Assembly (NCBI GenBank): GCA_903915485.1
Contig: CAIWTC010000028.1
Coordinates: 1 to 10,732 of the forward strand
From: an uncultured Ignavibacteriales bacterium
GTDB lineage: Bacteria > Bacteroidota > Ignavibacteria > Ignavibacteriales > Ignavibacteriaceae
Length of the DNA: 10,732 nucleotides
Direction of reading: 5' to 3'
In this document: positions 1 through 6,242 of the stretch, piece after piece
Layout: each line of letters opens with the position of its first letter
How positions within the stretch are numbered: position 1 is the stretch's first letter
Program-made: the position numbers and the translations under genes
Notes under the pieces: model-generated
Database searches by the model: none
The model's input: the letters and a program-made list of their open reading frames with translations, nothing else
What the model was told of the DNA's origin: nothing

Positions 1-1
1 G

Positions 2-181
2 ATAATTTTTATTTTCGTTTTATATATAGCAATTGATTTGGATGATTTCACTACCGGAAGTATATATTCTATTGTTGCATATCTTTGGACTTTCGTAGGT
101 TCTATTGAGTATATCCCGGAACTTCTCGAAAGCAACGCTTCCATTACGGATTTGAACAAGCGCATTAATTCAGTAGAATAG
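2..181 (+). CDS. C-terminal end of a membrane protein, probably ABC-transporter six-helix domain (partial)
   Basis: An open frame enters from the left edge and gives 59 residues before TAG at 179-181. It begins with a strongly hydrophobic stretch and continues with a second helix-like segment containing SIYSIVAYLWTFVGSIEYIP, then a polar tail ending in ITDLNKRINSVE. The pattern of small residue, Y-x-W, F-x-x-x-I, L-P and a final I-x-x-R-I is what I associate with the last transmembrane helix and exit helix of six-helix ABC-transporter membrane proteins that lack a fused ATPase. The family call rests on this short tail alone, so it is tentative; the coding status is more secure. It has no visible functional link to the flagellar genes and probably belongs to a separate upstream transcription unit. 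A weak 6-bp inverted repeat (197-202 with 218-223) follows, but without a T-run. Confidence 0.5.
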   Translation: MIFIFVLYIAIDLDDFTTGSIYSIVAYLWTFVGSIEYIPELLESNASITDLNKRINSVE

Positions 182-316
182 AGTGAGTAAATTAATTCAG
201 CAACTTATAGAGTATGCTGCTGAGAAACCAGGGACTTAATATTTAAGCTAATATTTTTCTGATTCGTTGTGCGTCGAAAACGAAATCAATATGCAGAATT
301 TTTGCTTTCCGGATAT

Positions 317-448
317 ATGTCCCGAAAAAGGCATTTGGCTAATAATAACCACGAAGACTTTGTCGGGTCTCTTATCAAAACCATAACTTATCGCTCTGTA
401 AAAACAATCAGCCAGTTACTGCTTCTCTATTTATTACCCAATAGTTGA
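317..448 (+). pseudogene. Short ORF resembling the first half of a DUF2061 membrane domain
   Basis: The frame starts at ATG 317 and stops at TGA 446-448, giving 43 residues. Its core GSLIKTITYRSVKTISQLLL resembles the start of the DUF2061 membrane domain, which typically reads R-S-x-x-K-T-I-T-Y/W-R followed by a hydrophobic helix ending in T-G. Here the helix ends in LLPNS and then a stop, so the second half of the domain, with its usual Y-Y-x-H-E-R-x-W tail, is missing. I looked for it in the next ~100 bases and did not find it. No convincing ribosome binding site precedes the ATG. It is either a decayed remnant, a very short membrane peptide, or a chance match. The motif is suggestive but short, so confidence is low. 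Confidence 0.33.
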
Positions 449-454
449 GATAAT

Positions 455-490
455 GCCTGTTAACCCCTCATTTTATAAGAAGTTAACGGC
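455..490. repeat. Inverted repeat built from paired GTTAAC palindromes
   Basis: GCC-T-GTTAAC (455-464) can pair with GTTAACGGC (482-490), giving a 9-bp stem with one bulged T and a 17-nt loop. Each GTTAAC is also a palindrome by itself, and the two copies are 23 bp apart. No T-run follows, so it is a poor intrinsic terminator. It lies roughly 110-145 bp upstream of the -24/-12 promoter candidate, a distance typical of binding sites for sigma-54 activators, but that role is inferred. Confidence 0.4.
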
Positions 491-598
491 TATTTCGGGC
501 AATTTCACAAAAATTTCAATAAAATAGTCCTCGCCGGAAAAACCTAAACAGGAATAATTATCTCCCGCAATTAATTGATTTTTCAAGAGTAAAAATCT

Positions 599-614
599 TG
601 GTATAGGATTTGCG
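599..614 (+). promoter_or_regulatory. Candidate sigma-54 (-24/-12) promoter of the flagellar operon
   Basis: TGGTATAGGATTTGCG matches the sigma-54 consensus TGGCAYR-N4-TTGCW at the two critical dinucleotides: GG at 600-601 and GC at 612-613, with the required spacing of 12 between them. The C of TGGC is T here. Transcription would start near 625, leaving an untranslated leader of about 19 bases before the ATG at 644. Sigma-54 control of flagellar genes is well known in several phyla. An alternative reading is a Bacteroidetes-type -7 element (TA-nn-TTTG), but the spacing is off by one base and no matching -33 TTTG is present. Confidence 0.48.
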
Positions 615-643
615 TTATAGATTCGAAATCAATAAAAAATAAT

Positions 644-880
644 ATGAACAAAATAATACTACAATTCGGACTGCTGGTTTTTTTTCTTTCAATTTTCTTT
701 TTTTCTCAGGAAGGAAAAGACATTGGACAATCGCTTTTAAAGTCATTTATGATTTTTGCAGTGGTTACGGCGATGGGAAGCATCTTTATGATAGTATTTA
801 TCCGTTCAATAAACAAAAGCTCAAGAAAACCGAGCCAAAGTTTAGAGAAAAATTTGATAGGACAGAACAAAAATGAGTAG
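644..880 (+). CDS. Small membrane protein of unknown function, first gene of the flagellar unit
   Basis: This 78-residue protein has two hydrophobic segments, about residues 4-20 (rich in F and L) and 34-53. Between them lies a short polar stretch, and after them a basic, Ser/Lys/Asn-rich tail of about 25 residues. The first segment ends in FFFSQ, which resembles the signal-peptide ends of other proteins in this window, so the mature form may have a single membrane helix. No strong ribosome binding site precedes the ATG (the leader is A/T-rich). Its last 8 bases overlap fliA (ATGAGTAG at 873-880), implying coupled translation. I do not recognise a family. Position directly ahead of fliA and behind the promoter candidate suggests a flagellum-linked role, which is inference only. 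Confidence 0.7.
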   Translation: MNKIILQFGLLVFFLSIFFFSQEGKDIGQSLLKSFMIFAVVTAMGSIFMIVFIRSINKSSRKPSQSLEKNLIGQNKNE

Positions 881-1493
881 TAACATTTTATGGGTTGAAT
901 ACAAACGCAATCCGGATTCGTCTATAAAGAAACAGATTATGCTACAGTACACTAATTTGGTTCATTATGTTATACAGCACTCACGATTTATGACACAGGC
1001 AGTTGTTAATGAAGATGATTATTTTCAGTTCGGTGTTGAGGGATTAAGTGAAGCGATAGAAAGATTTGACCCCGATTTTGGTACAAAGTTCGAAACATAC
1101 GCAATTAGAAGAATAAAAGGCAAAATCATCGATGAACTGAGAAAACTTCAGGCAAAAGCGATGATAGGAAAAGGGAGAAAATTGAGAGCCCAGAGTGTTT
1201 CATTAAGTGAACAATTTGACGGCGAAGAGGGATATCAGCTAGTTGAAATAATACCAAATAAAGAACAATTACCCGAAGATGTAACTTCAGGGAATGAAGT
1301 AAAAGACAATATTATGTTAGCGCTTCAGGAACTGAATGAAAGAGACAGACTGGTGATAAGCTTGTATTATTACGAAGACTTGAATTATAAGGAAATATCA
1401 GATGTGTTGAATATAACTGTGTCAAGAGTGTCACAAATTCACACACGCGTTTTAAAGGAATTAAAAACTAAAGTAGCGGCTCACCATGGTTGA
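873..1493 (+). CDS. fliA: Flagellar RNA polymerase sigma factor FliA (sigma-28), apparently lacking region 3
   Basis: This 206-residue sigma-70-family factor directs RNA polymerase to late flagellar and chemotaxis promoters. Region 2 spans about residues 5-92: the start is FliA-like (WVEYKRN), then NEDDYFQFGVEGLSEAIERF, then KFETYAIRRIKGKIIDELR. Region 4 spans about 145-200 and includes LNERDRLVISLYYYEDL, YKEISDVL and the typical FliA signature SRVSQIH. The part between DELR (90) and LNERD (154) is only about 64 residues, against roughly 98 in E. coli FliA. The W-V-P-R-S motif and the L-G-R-x-P-T helix-turn-helix of sigma region 3 are not there. The frame is unbroken, so this is not a visible frameshift. 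It overlaps both neighbours by 8 bases. No FlgM-like anti-sigma gene is recognisable in the window. The FliA call is strong from region 4; altered promoter contacts are inference. Confidence 0.92.
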   Translation: MSSNILWVEYKRNPDSSIKKQIMLQYTNLVHYVIQHSRFMTQAVVNEDDYFQFGVEGLSEAIERFDPDFGTKFETYAIRRIKGKIIDELRKLQAKAMIGKGRKLRAQSVSLSEQFDGEEGYQLVEIIPNKEQLPEDVTSGNEVKDNIMLALQELNERDRLVISLYYYEDLNYKEISDVLNITVSRVSQIHTRVLKELKTKVAAHHG

Positions 1494-2358
1494 ACAGGAA
1501 ATACAACAGAAGAAAGAAAGATACTTAAGACTATTAGCAAGTGCATATACTCTCCCCGCACTGCCATTTATCATTGAAGAAGTTAACCGGGTAATTGATG
1601 ACCCCAAGGCAAGCGCTGCCAATTTAGCAGAAGTTATATCCAGAGACCAGGCATTGGTAGCAAAGATACTATCAGTTGCCAACTCTCCTTTATATGGAAT
1701 ACCGCGCAGGGTTTCCACTATAGATTTTGCAATCATCATACTTGGATTTAACCACATTAAAAATATTGTAATTGCATTCTCATTGATGGATTCAATTAGT
1801 TCATTTAATACCGAAATATTCGACCGTCAGAGATATTGGGTTCATTCACTTCTGACAGCAACTGCATCAAAAAGAGTGGCGGACGATTTAGGTTACCATG
1901 TTAGCGGCGAGGCTTTTACTGCGGGATTACTTCATGACTTGGGGATACCGATTATCTGTAAACATTTTCCTAAAGAATTCAAACAAATTCAGGAATTAAT
2001 GCTCGAAAAAGGCTTATCTTATCGGGACGCCGAAATAATGGTTCTTGGAATGGACCATCAGGAAATTGGACGCATTCTCGTCGAACGGTGGAATCTTCCG
2101 CAATCATTAGCGGAAGTTGTCGGTTGCCATCATCAGCCATCTTTGGCCGTTGAGCATAAAAATTTAACCGCACTTATTCACCTGACTGATTATATGGCCA
2201 ACAAATTTTCAGGCGGAAATATTTGGGATGACTCAAATGTAATAGATACCAGCATTCTTGAAACACTACGGTTAGGGAACGAAGAGTATCTTGAAGGATT
2301 CATAAATAGTTATCAGTCCCAACTATTAGACCAAATTGAATCACTTAATATCTTTTAA
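1486..2358 (+). CDS. HDOD-domain protein (first of a tandem pair)
   Basis: This 290-residue protein is almost wholly one HDOD domain, a non-enzymatic-looking relative of HD phosphohydrolases used in bacterial signalling. Visible hallmarks are LPALPFIIEEV (23-33), the ISRDQALVAKILSVANS stretch (51-67), YWVHS (H120), AGLLHDLG (H150-D151), DHQEIG (D190-H191), RWNLP, CHHQP (H215-H216) and D235. Most metal-ligand positions of the HD fold are therefore present, but the HD-GYP signature is absent: HD-L-G is followed by I instead of K, and there is no GYP motif. No membrane segment or output domain is seen. The ATG lies inside the end of fliA (8-base overlap ATGGTTGA), so its translation is tied to the sigma factor. 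HDOD proteins in other bacteria have been linked to motility, stress and second-messenger pathways; the partner here is unknown. Confidence 0.88.
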   Translation: MVEQEIQQKKERYLRLLASAYTLPALPFIIEEVNRVIDDPKASAANLAEVISRDQALVAKILSVANSPLYGIPRRVSTIDFAIIILGFNHIKNIVIAFSLMDSISSFNTEIFDRQRYWVHSLLTATASKRVADDLGYHVSGEAFTAGLLHDLGIPIICKHFPKEFKQIQELMLEKGLSYRDAEIMVLGMDHQEIGRILVERWNLPQSLAEVVGCHHQPSLAVEHKNLTALIHLTDYMANKFSGGNIWDDSNVIDTSILETLRLGNEEYLEGFINSYQSQLLDQIESLNIF

Positions 2359-2366
2359 GGAAGAAA

Positions 2367-3254
2367 ATGATGAGCAACGAAATTAACATACAGTCAGTCG
2401 ATTTAGAAAAAAGAAAAAAGACCGAAAAAATACTTTCGAATATTTTTTCGCTGCCGGCAATTACCGAAATTATGCAGGAAGCATCAAGGATGCTTGACGA
2501 TCCTACTACATCAACTGCTGAACTGGCCCGTTTAATCGGAAGAGACCAGGGATTATCCTCGAGAATATTATCAATAGCAAATTCATCACTGTACGGCCTG
2601 CCTAGAAAAGTTGCTACAATTGATTTCGCCCTACTGGTTATTGGTTATAAAGACACAAAGAATATCGTAATTGCCCTTTCGCTTATGGAAGCATTCAAGA
2701 ATAAGAATGATGCAAACCTTAACTACAAAAATGTATGGGTTCATTCTTATTCAGTAGGTGGAGCAGCAAGAAAATTAGCTGGCGATTTAGGATTTAAGTT
2801 TTCGGGAGAGGCATTTGTTGCCGGACTTCTTCATGATTTTGGCATTCCCGTAATTCATAAATATCTGCACACATCATTTGTAAATATTATTGACAGCGTC
2901 AACAAGGACGGTAAGTCATTTCTTGAGGCGGAAGCACTGCACTTAGGTCTTACTCATCAGGATATCGGAAGATTCTTAGGTGAAAGATGGAACCTTCCTG
3001 CGTCGTTATGCGATGTGCTTGGATATCATCACACGCCTGAATTGGCAGTGAATAATCTTGACCTAGTTTCAATAGTACATATTGCAGATTACGCAGTTAA
3101 CCTTATTGGTGATAACGGAATTATTTGGGACAAAGATATTAAGTTAAGTCCTGAAGCAAGTGAAAGACTTAAACTAAAAGAAGCAGACATAGTTACTTTT
3201 ATAAACGATTTCAAAGTCACTCTCGACCAAGAAATCCAAGTAGTTAAATATTAA
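2367..3254 (+). CDS. HDOD-domain protein (second of a tandem pair)
   Basis: This 295-residue paralogue of the gene just upstream arose by an apparent tandem duplication. The two align end to end with many identical blocks, such as RDQ-x-L, ANS-x-LYG-x-PR-x-V-x-TIDFA, SGEAF-x-AGLLHD, GIP, ERWNLP and HH-x-P. HD-fold positions here are H126, H156-D157, H197, H221-H222 and D241. The D before the third H in the first copy (DHQ) is T here (THQ), so the metal site differs slightly. An AAGGAAG ribosome binding site (2357-2363) overlaps the previous stop. ATG codons at 2367 and 2370 are both possible starts, and 2370 has the slightly better spacing. Its TAA shares one base with the next ATG (TAATG). 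It may form a heterodimer with its neighbour; that is inferred. Confidence 0.88.
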   Translation: MMSNEINIQSVDLEKRKKTEKILSNIFSLPAITEIMQEASRMLDDPTTSTAELARLIGRDQGLSSRILSIANSSLYGLPRKVATIDFALLVIGYKDTKNIVIALSLMEAFKNKNDANLNYKNVWVHSYSVGGAARKLAGDLGFKFSGEAFVAGLLHDFGIPVIHKYLHTSFVNIIDSVNKDGKSFLEAEALHLGLTHQDIGRFLGERWNLPASLCDVLGYHHTPELAVNNLDLVSIVHIADYAVNLIGDNGIIWDKDIKLSPEASERLKLKEADIVTFINDFKVTLDQEIQVVKY

Positions 3255-4558
3255 TGCGTTTACATAAAGAAGCCCGTACGGACGCGATTCCGTACTTCCA
3301 GATTTTAACGAACAAACAACAAAGCGCCAGCAAAAGGCCAAGTTGGGCATCGGATGTTTTTTCAGGAGACAAAGATAACGGAGTCCCTGAAAAATATGCA
3401 TTCATGGCCGGCTTGCTTATGAATTTCGAAAGAGAGATAAATGCGTTGACTGAAGCGCGTGATGCTATTGAACTTTTGAAAGTTAATGCAAAGAAAATTA
3501 TTCCAATTAAAGATTGTGCATATTTTCGCTACGATGAAAAAACAGGAAATCTTTATTCATCTAAAGCAGAAAAAGGAACGGATATTTCCGCTGCAATGCA
3601 GAGATTCTGGAAAGAGGGAATTCTTCAGGCTGTTTTTGATTCAAAGACATCAACAATGCTTCCTTCTTTAACAAATCTGAATTCAGGAGCCTCGGCACTT
3701 TCTTATTTCGTTTACCCGGCTTATGACGGAGCAGCAAAAACGGGATTGTTTGTTATACTTACTTCGGTGAGTAAAAGTAACCTAAAGAAATTCGACAAAG
3801 ATATACTTGATTTGATTCTAAGTTCTACGACTTCGCGGCTTGAAAGAATTTCTCTCCGTGAGAGATTAAATTCCGCATATGGCGACTTACAGACATATCA
3901 GGCGAAACTTTCAAATGACTTTAGACTTGCCGCAATAGGTGAGTTAACAGAGGGAATCCTTGAAGATATCGGAACACCTTTGCAGGTTATTTTAAGTCAG
4001 GTGGATTTGATTAGTGCAGAGAATCAAGAACCAAATGAGTTAGTTAGAATCCGCTCACAGGTTGTTAAGATTCAACAAGTTATCGGTAGGTTAGTAAGGT
4101 TTGCTGATGTAAATCAGAAACAAGTAGAAATATTACCATGCAATGTAAATGACCTGATGAAGGAATATTATGCACTGGTAAAATCATCATTAGAAAATTT
4201 AGGAATGGAATGCGCATTGGATTTGGGTAAGAACCTTCCTCCAATATTAACGCATCCGAATTATATTTTTCAGATACTCGCCAATGTGTTTGGTTTATTA
4301 AAATCATGCATGCAGGAATTTGGCGGAGTTATCTTACAGACAAGATTAGAAGAAGAAGCAGTAGTGTTAAGAATAACCGCAACTGCTGACTTATCGCAGT
4401 TTCTTAAAGCAAGGAAGATCAAGAACGAGAACTTAAATGTTCGCATCATCAATAACTTCATGAAAAAGCACGAAGGGAATTTTGCTATTGAAGGAGCCAG
4501 TAAATCTGGTGCAATAATATCTTTAACATTCCCAATTAGAAGGAAAATAAGACAATGA
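3254..4558 (+). CDS. Histidine-kinase-like protein with degenerate catalytic motifs (putative pseudokinase)
   Basis: This 434-residue protein has no membrane segment. Residues about 50-200 look like a GAF-type sensor (FEREINALTEARDAIELL, then strands around YFVYPAYDG and GLFVILTSV). A coiled-coil linker follows at 195-222, then a segment matching the dimerisation/H-box of NtrB-class kinases: LAAIGELTEGILEDIGTPLQVI (226-246). In active kinases the box reads G-I-A-H-E-I-N-N-P; here the histidine position is E237 (codon 3962-3964). The C-terminal part (about 295-428) follows the HATPase order, with PNYIFQILANVFGLLKSCMQ at the N-box, GGVILQT, and a final SGAIISLTFP. However, the N-box asparagine, the D-x-G-x-G box and the glycine-rich lid are not recognisable. 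Phosphotransfer and ATP binding are thus unlikely. It starts on the stop of the HDOD gene and overlaps the next gene by 4 bases. A role as scaffold or sensor with the HDOD pair is inferred. Confidence 0.8.
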   Translation: MRLHKEARTDAIPYFQILTNKQQSASKRPSWASDVFSGDKDNGVPEKYAFMAGLLMNFEREINALTEARDAIELLKVNAKKIIPIKDCAYFRYDEKTGNLYSSKAEKGTDISAAMQRFWKEGILQAVFDSKTSTMLPSLTNLNSGASALSYFVYPAYDGAAKTGLFVILTSVSKSNLKKFDKDILDLILSSTTSRLERISLRERLNSAYGDLQTYQAKLSNDFRLAAIGELTEGILEDIGTPLQVILSQVDLISAENQEPNELVRIRSQVVKIQQVIGRLVRFADVNQKQVEILPCNVNDLMKEYYALVKSSLENLGMECALDLGKNLPPILTHPNYIFQILANVFGLLKSCMQEFGGVILQTRLEEEAVVLRITATADLSQFLKARKIKNENLNVRIINNFMKKHEGNFAIEGASKSGAIISLTFPIRRKIRQ

Positions 4559-5061
4559 AAACCACATTAGTATTATTTTTGTTTTGTGCATTTTCAATGG
4601 TAGCTTTTGCTCAGCAGGATTCACTGCCGATTACAGCGATAGTTAAAAAAGAAATTTATAATGCTAAACTGAAAGAGCAGCAGCCTCCCGTAAATATCAG
4701 CAGCGCCTCGATGCTGCCGGAGGAAAAACAGGGACAGCCTGTTATTTCAGAAACATGGTTTATTGTGATGTTCTTCGGTGCGCAGGTTCTATTGGCAGGT
4801 GCTTTTGCCATATATCGTCTTCGCAGGAAGCAGACCAACATTAGCGGAAATCAATTAAAGAAACGCGCCAATAAAGATTTATCGGGGAAGAAAAATTCTA
4901 ATAGAAATAGTCAGGAATATCGTTTGCGTTCGTTGGTCTCGTGTCAACTTCAATTGGTAAGAACCCAGGAAGAAATCAGAGAACAGGCGCGTAAGATGAA
5001 TATCAGCACCGGCGAGTTGGAACTTGCTATGAAACTTCAAGAGTTTTCAACTAGTGCTTGA
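4555..5061 (+). CDS. Single-pass membrane protein with SwrB/DUF2802-like C-terminal motif
   Basis: This 168-residue protein has a signal peptide (1-19, ending VAFA before QQD), an extracytoplasmic stretch of about 45 residues, one transmembrane helix (about 67-87) followed by a basic RLRRK stop-transfer, and a Lys/Asn-rich cytoplasmic part. The C-terminal helices (about 137-164) read EEIREQARKMNISTGELELAMKL. This matches the pattern E-I-x-x-x-A-x-x-x-x-(I/L)-S-x-G-E-x-E-L-x-(L/M)-x-L. I associate that pattern with small flagellum-linked membrane proteins such as Bacillus SwrB (DUF6115) and proteobacterial DUF2802 proteins. SwrB is encoded next to sigD and promotes assembly of the flagellar export apparatus. 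FliO is an alternative because it also has one helix and is found near these genes, but the basic post-membrane FliO core is not evident and no fliP follows. It has a 4-base ATGA overlap with the upstream gene. Confidence 0.6.
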   Translation: MKTTLVLFLFCAFSMVAFAQQDSLPITAIVKKEIYNAKLKEQQPPVNISSASMLPEEKQGQPVISETWFIVMFFGAQVLLAGAFAIYRLRRKQTNISGNQLKKRANKDLSGKKNSNRNSQEYRLRSLVSCQLQLVRTQEEIREQARKMNISTGELELAMKLQEFSTSA

Positions 5062-6215
5062 TGATTTCCGGTGTTCAATCAATTGTATTCACATCACCGG
5101 TTTCGACAATTTCTCCAACTGCGGCGCAGGCAAACACCAAACTTCCTCTTGAAAATACTCTTGCCTTAGTACAGATTTTAGAGAAATCGAATGCCGGATA
5201 TAAGATGCTTGTTGACGGAAAGATTTTTCAATCTAATCTTCCATTTCCCGCGCAAGAACAGGAAGTGTTCCTTGCTAAAGTAGTTTCCACAAAACCATTT
5301 ACATTGCAGGCAGATAATTTAGTTACAGCTAATCATCTGGGAAGCGGAGTTGTGTTCGGTCTGTTGAAAAAACTTGGATTAGCAGAGAATGACCGGAATG
5401 CGCTGGTTCTTGAAACTCTCCTCAAAAAGAAAAAAGCCATAATCAAGTCGCAATTCGAAAAAATTGAGAACATCGTTGACTCCAAGAATAAAATTGATGA
5501 CCTTCAGGCAGCACTGCTTTGCGGCCTGTACTTTGCTCCGCCCACTGAAACCGAGGGTTTCAAAGCCGAAGGCAAATCCTTGTTTAACAGGCCAATTATT
5601 CAAATAATTGAAGAAATATTTGCCGAAATCACCAACTATTTAAGCATCCACTCAAACAGAGATACCAACCTTGCTGAGTTGCTGAAAGTTGTGTTTTTAG
5701 CGAAAGAACGGGATTCTCTAAGGAAAATTCAGAAGTATTTTGATTTTGTGGAGATGGTCACAAATCAGAAAAACAGGTTCATGTTTTTGCTCAGCGGGGA
5801 GGAAAATAAAACTGGCTCGAAAATTGCTAATCTAATAACAGAATATATGATACAAAAAGCAGTCTACAACCGTTTTGGAGTTTTTCCGGATTTCATCATA
5901 AGCAGTGCTTACAGTGGATGTGCTTTGTCTGTATTTAATCACTCAAGAGAGTTAGGAAGCTCTAAGGTGTTTATTTCCTGCGACTTGCAGAAAAATCTTG
6001 GCCCCGGAGCTATTTCACTCCGTGGAACTTTGGAAGGCAAAATGGCAAGGCTGGTTTGTTATTCAAAGTCGATTGCAGGAGCAGTAGACCTTTTCTTGAA
6101 GAAAATAGTACTCAATACAAAAGAAATAGGTTTGCAAATTTCGGTTACAGCACAGAAACACGAAAACGCTGCAGGCAGAATATCAGCGATTTCAACCGTG
6201 AACAGAAGAGTTTAA
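5061..6215 (+). CDS. fliK: FliK-like flagellar hook-length control protein
   Basis: This is a 384-residue protein from the ATG at 5061, which shares a base with the previous TGA (TGATG). An in-frame TTG one codon earlier (5058) is less likely. Residues about 33-83 (ALVQILEKSNAGYKMLVDGK, then SNLPFPAQEQEVFLAKVV) follow the small beta-barrel pattern found near the N-terminus of many FliK-like proteins: a G-x-Y-x-(L/V) strand, then L-P, then V-x-L-x-V. The C-terminus (about 300-365) resembles the FliK substrate-switch domain: KVFISCDLQKNLGPGAISLR, a G-K-M-A-R-L-V-C-Y strand, a long helix, and IGLQISVTAQ. FliK is an exported molecular ruler that stops hook growth and switches export specificity. 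The Pro/Gln-rich central linker of proteobacterial FliK is missing; a helical charged middle takes its place. The call rests on the C-terminal pattern and context. Confidence 0.62.
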   Translation: MISGVQSIVFTSPVSTISPTAAQANTKLPLENTLALVQILEKSNAGYKMLVDGKIFQSNLPFPAQEQEVFLAKVVSTKPFTLQADNLVTANHLGSGVVFGLLKKLGLAENDRNALVLETLLKKKKAIIKSQFEKIENIVDSKNKIDDLQAALLCGLYFAPPTETEGFKAEGKSLFNRPIIQIIEEIFAEITNYLSIHSNRDTNLAELLKVVFLAKERDSLRKIQKYFDFVEMVTNQKNRFMFLLSGEENKTGSKIANLITEYMIQKAVYNRFGVFPDFIISSAYSGCALSVFNHSRELGSSKVFISCDLQKNLGPGAISLRGTLEGKMARLVCYSKSIAGAVDLFLKKIVLNTKEIGLQISVTAQKHENAAGRISAISTVNRRV

Positions 6216-6242
6216 TTCAACAATTAATAGAAGATTAGTAAG

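Larger units (their letters stand above)
182..643. other. Long intergenic region ahead of the flagellar operon
   Basis: This 462-base stretch has no full-length gene. It holds a 43-codon ORF (317-448) that looks like a cut-short DUF2061 domain, a GTTAAC-based inverted repeat (455-490), a 10-bp palindrome CAATTAATTG (568-577), a short inverted repeat CAAGA/TCTTG (584-588 with 596-600) and the -24/-12 promoter candidate (599-614). I saw no tRNA, CRISPR repeat or clear intrinsic terminator with a T-run. It is the only place in the window with room for a primary promoter of the flagellar genes. Confidence 0.6.

Noticed and set aside
197..223. Terminator after the left-edge gene
   Set aside because: The inverted repeat has only 6 bp with a 15-nt loop and no T-run, so it is not a supported terminator.
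1461..1757. Reverse-strand open frame of 98 codons
   Set aside because: It overlaps the end of fliA and the conserved start of the first HDOD domain, and shows no family features.
4555..5061. Reading this gene as fliO
   Set aside because: The single helix fits, but the conserved FliO region after the membrane is not visible, fliP does not follow, and the C-terminal motif fits SwrB/DUF2802-like proteins better. It is kept only as an alternative.
6056..6238. Alternative-frame plus-strand ORF at the end of the FliK-like gene
   Set aside because: It overlaps the conserved C-terminal domain in another frame; the product is low-complexity and basic with no features. It does not look like a frameshifted continuation of the gene.
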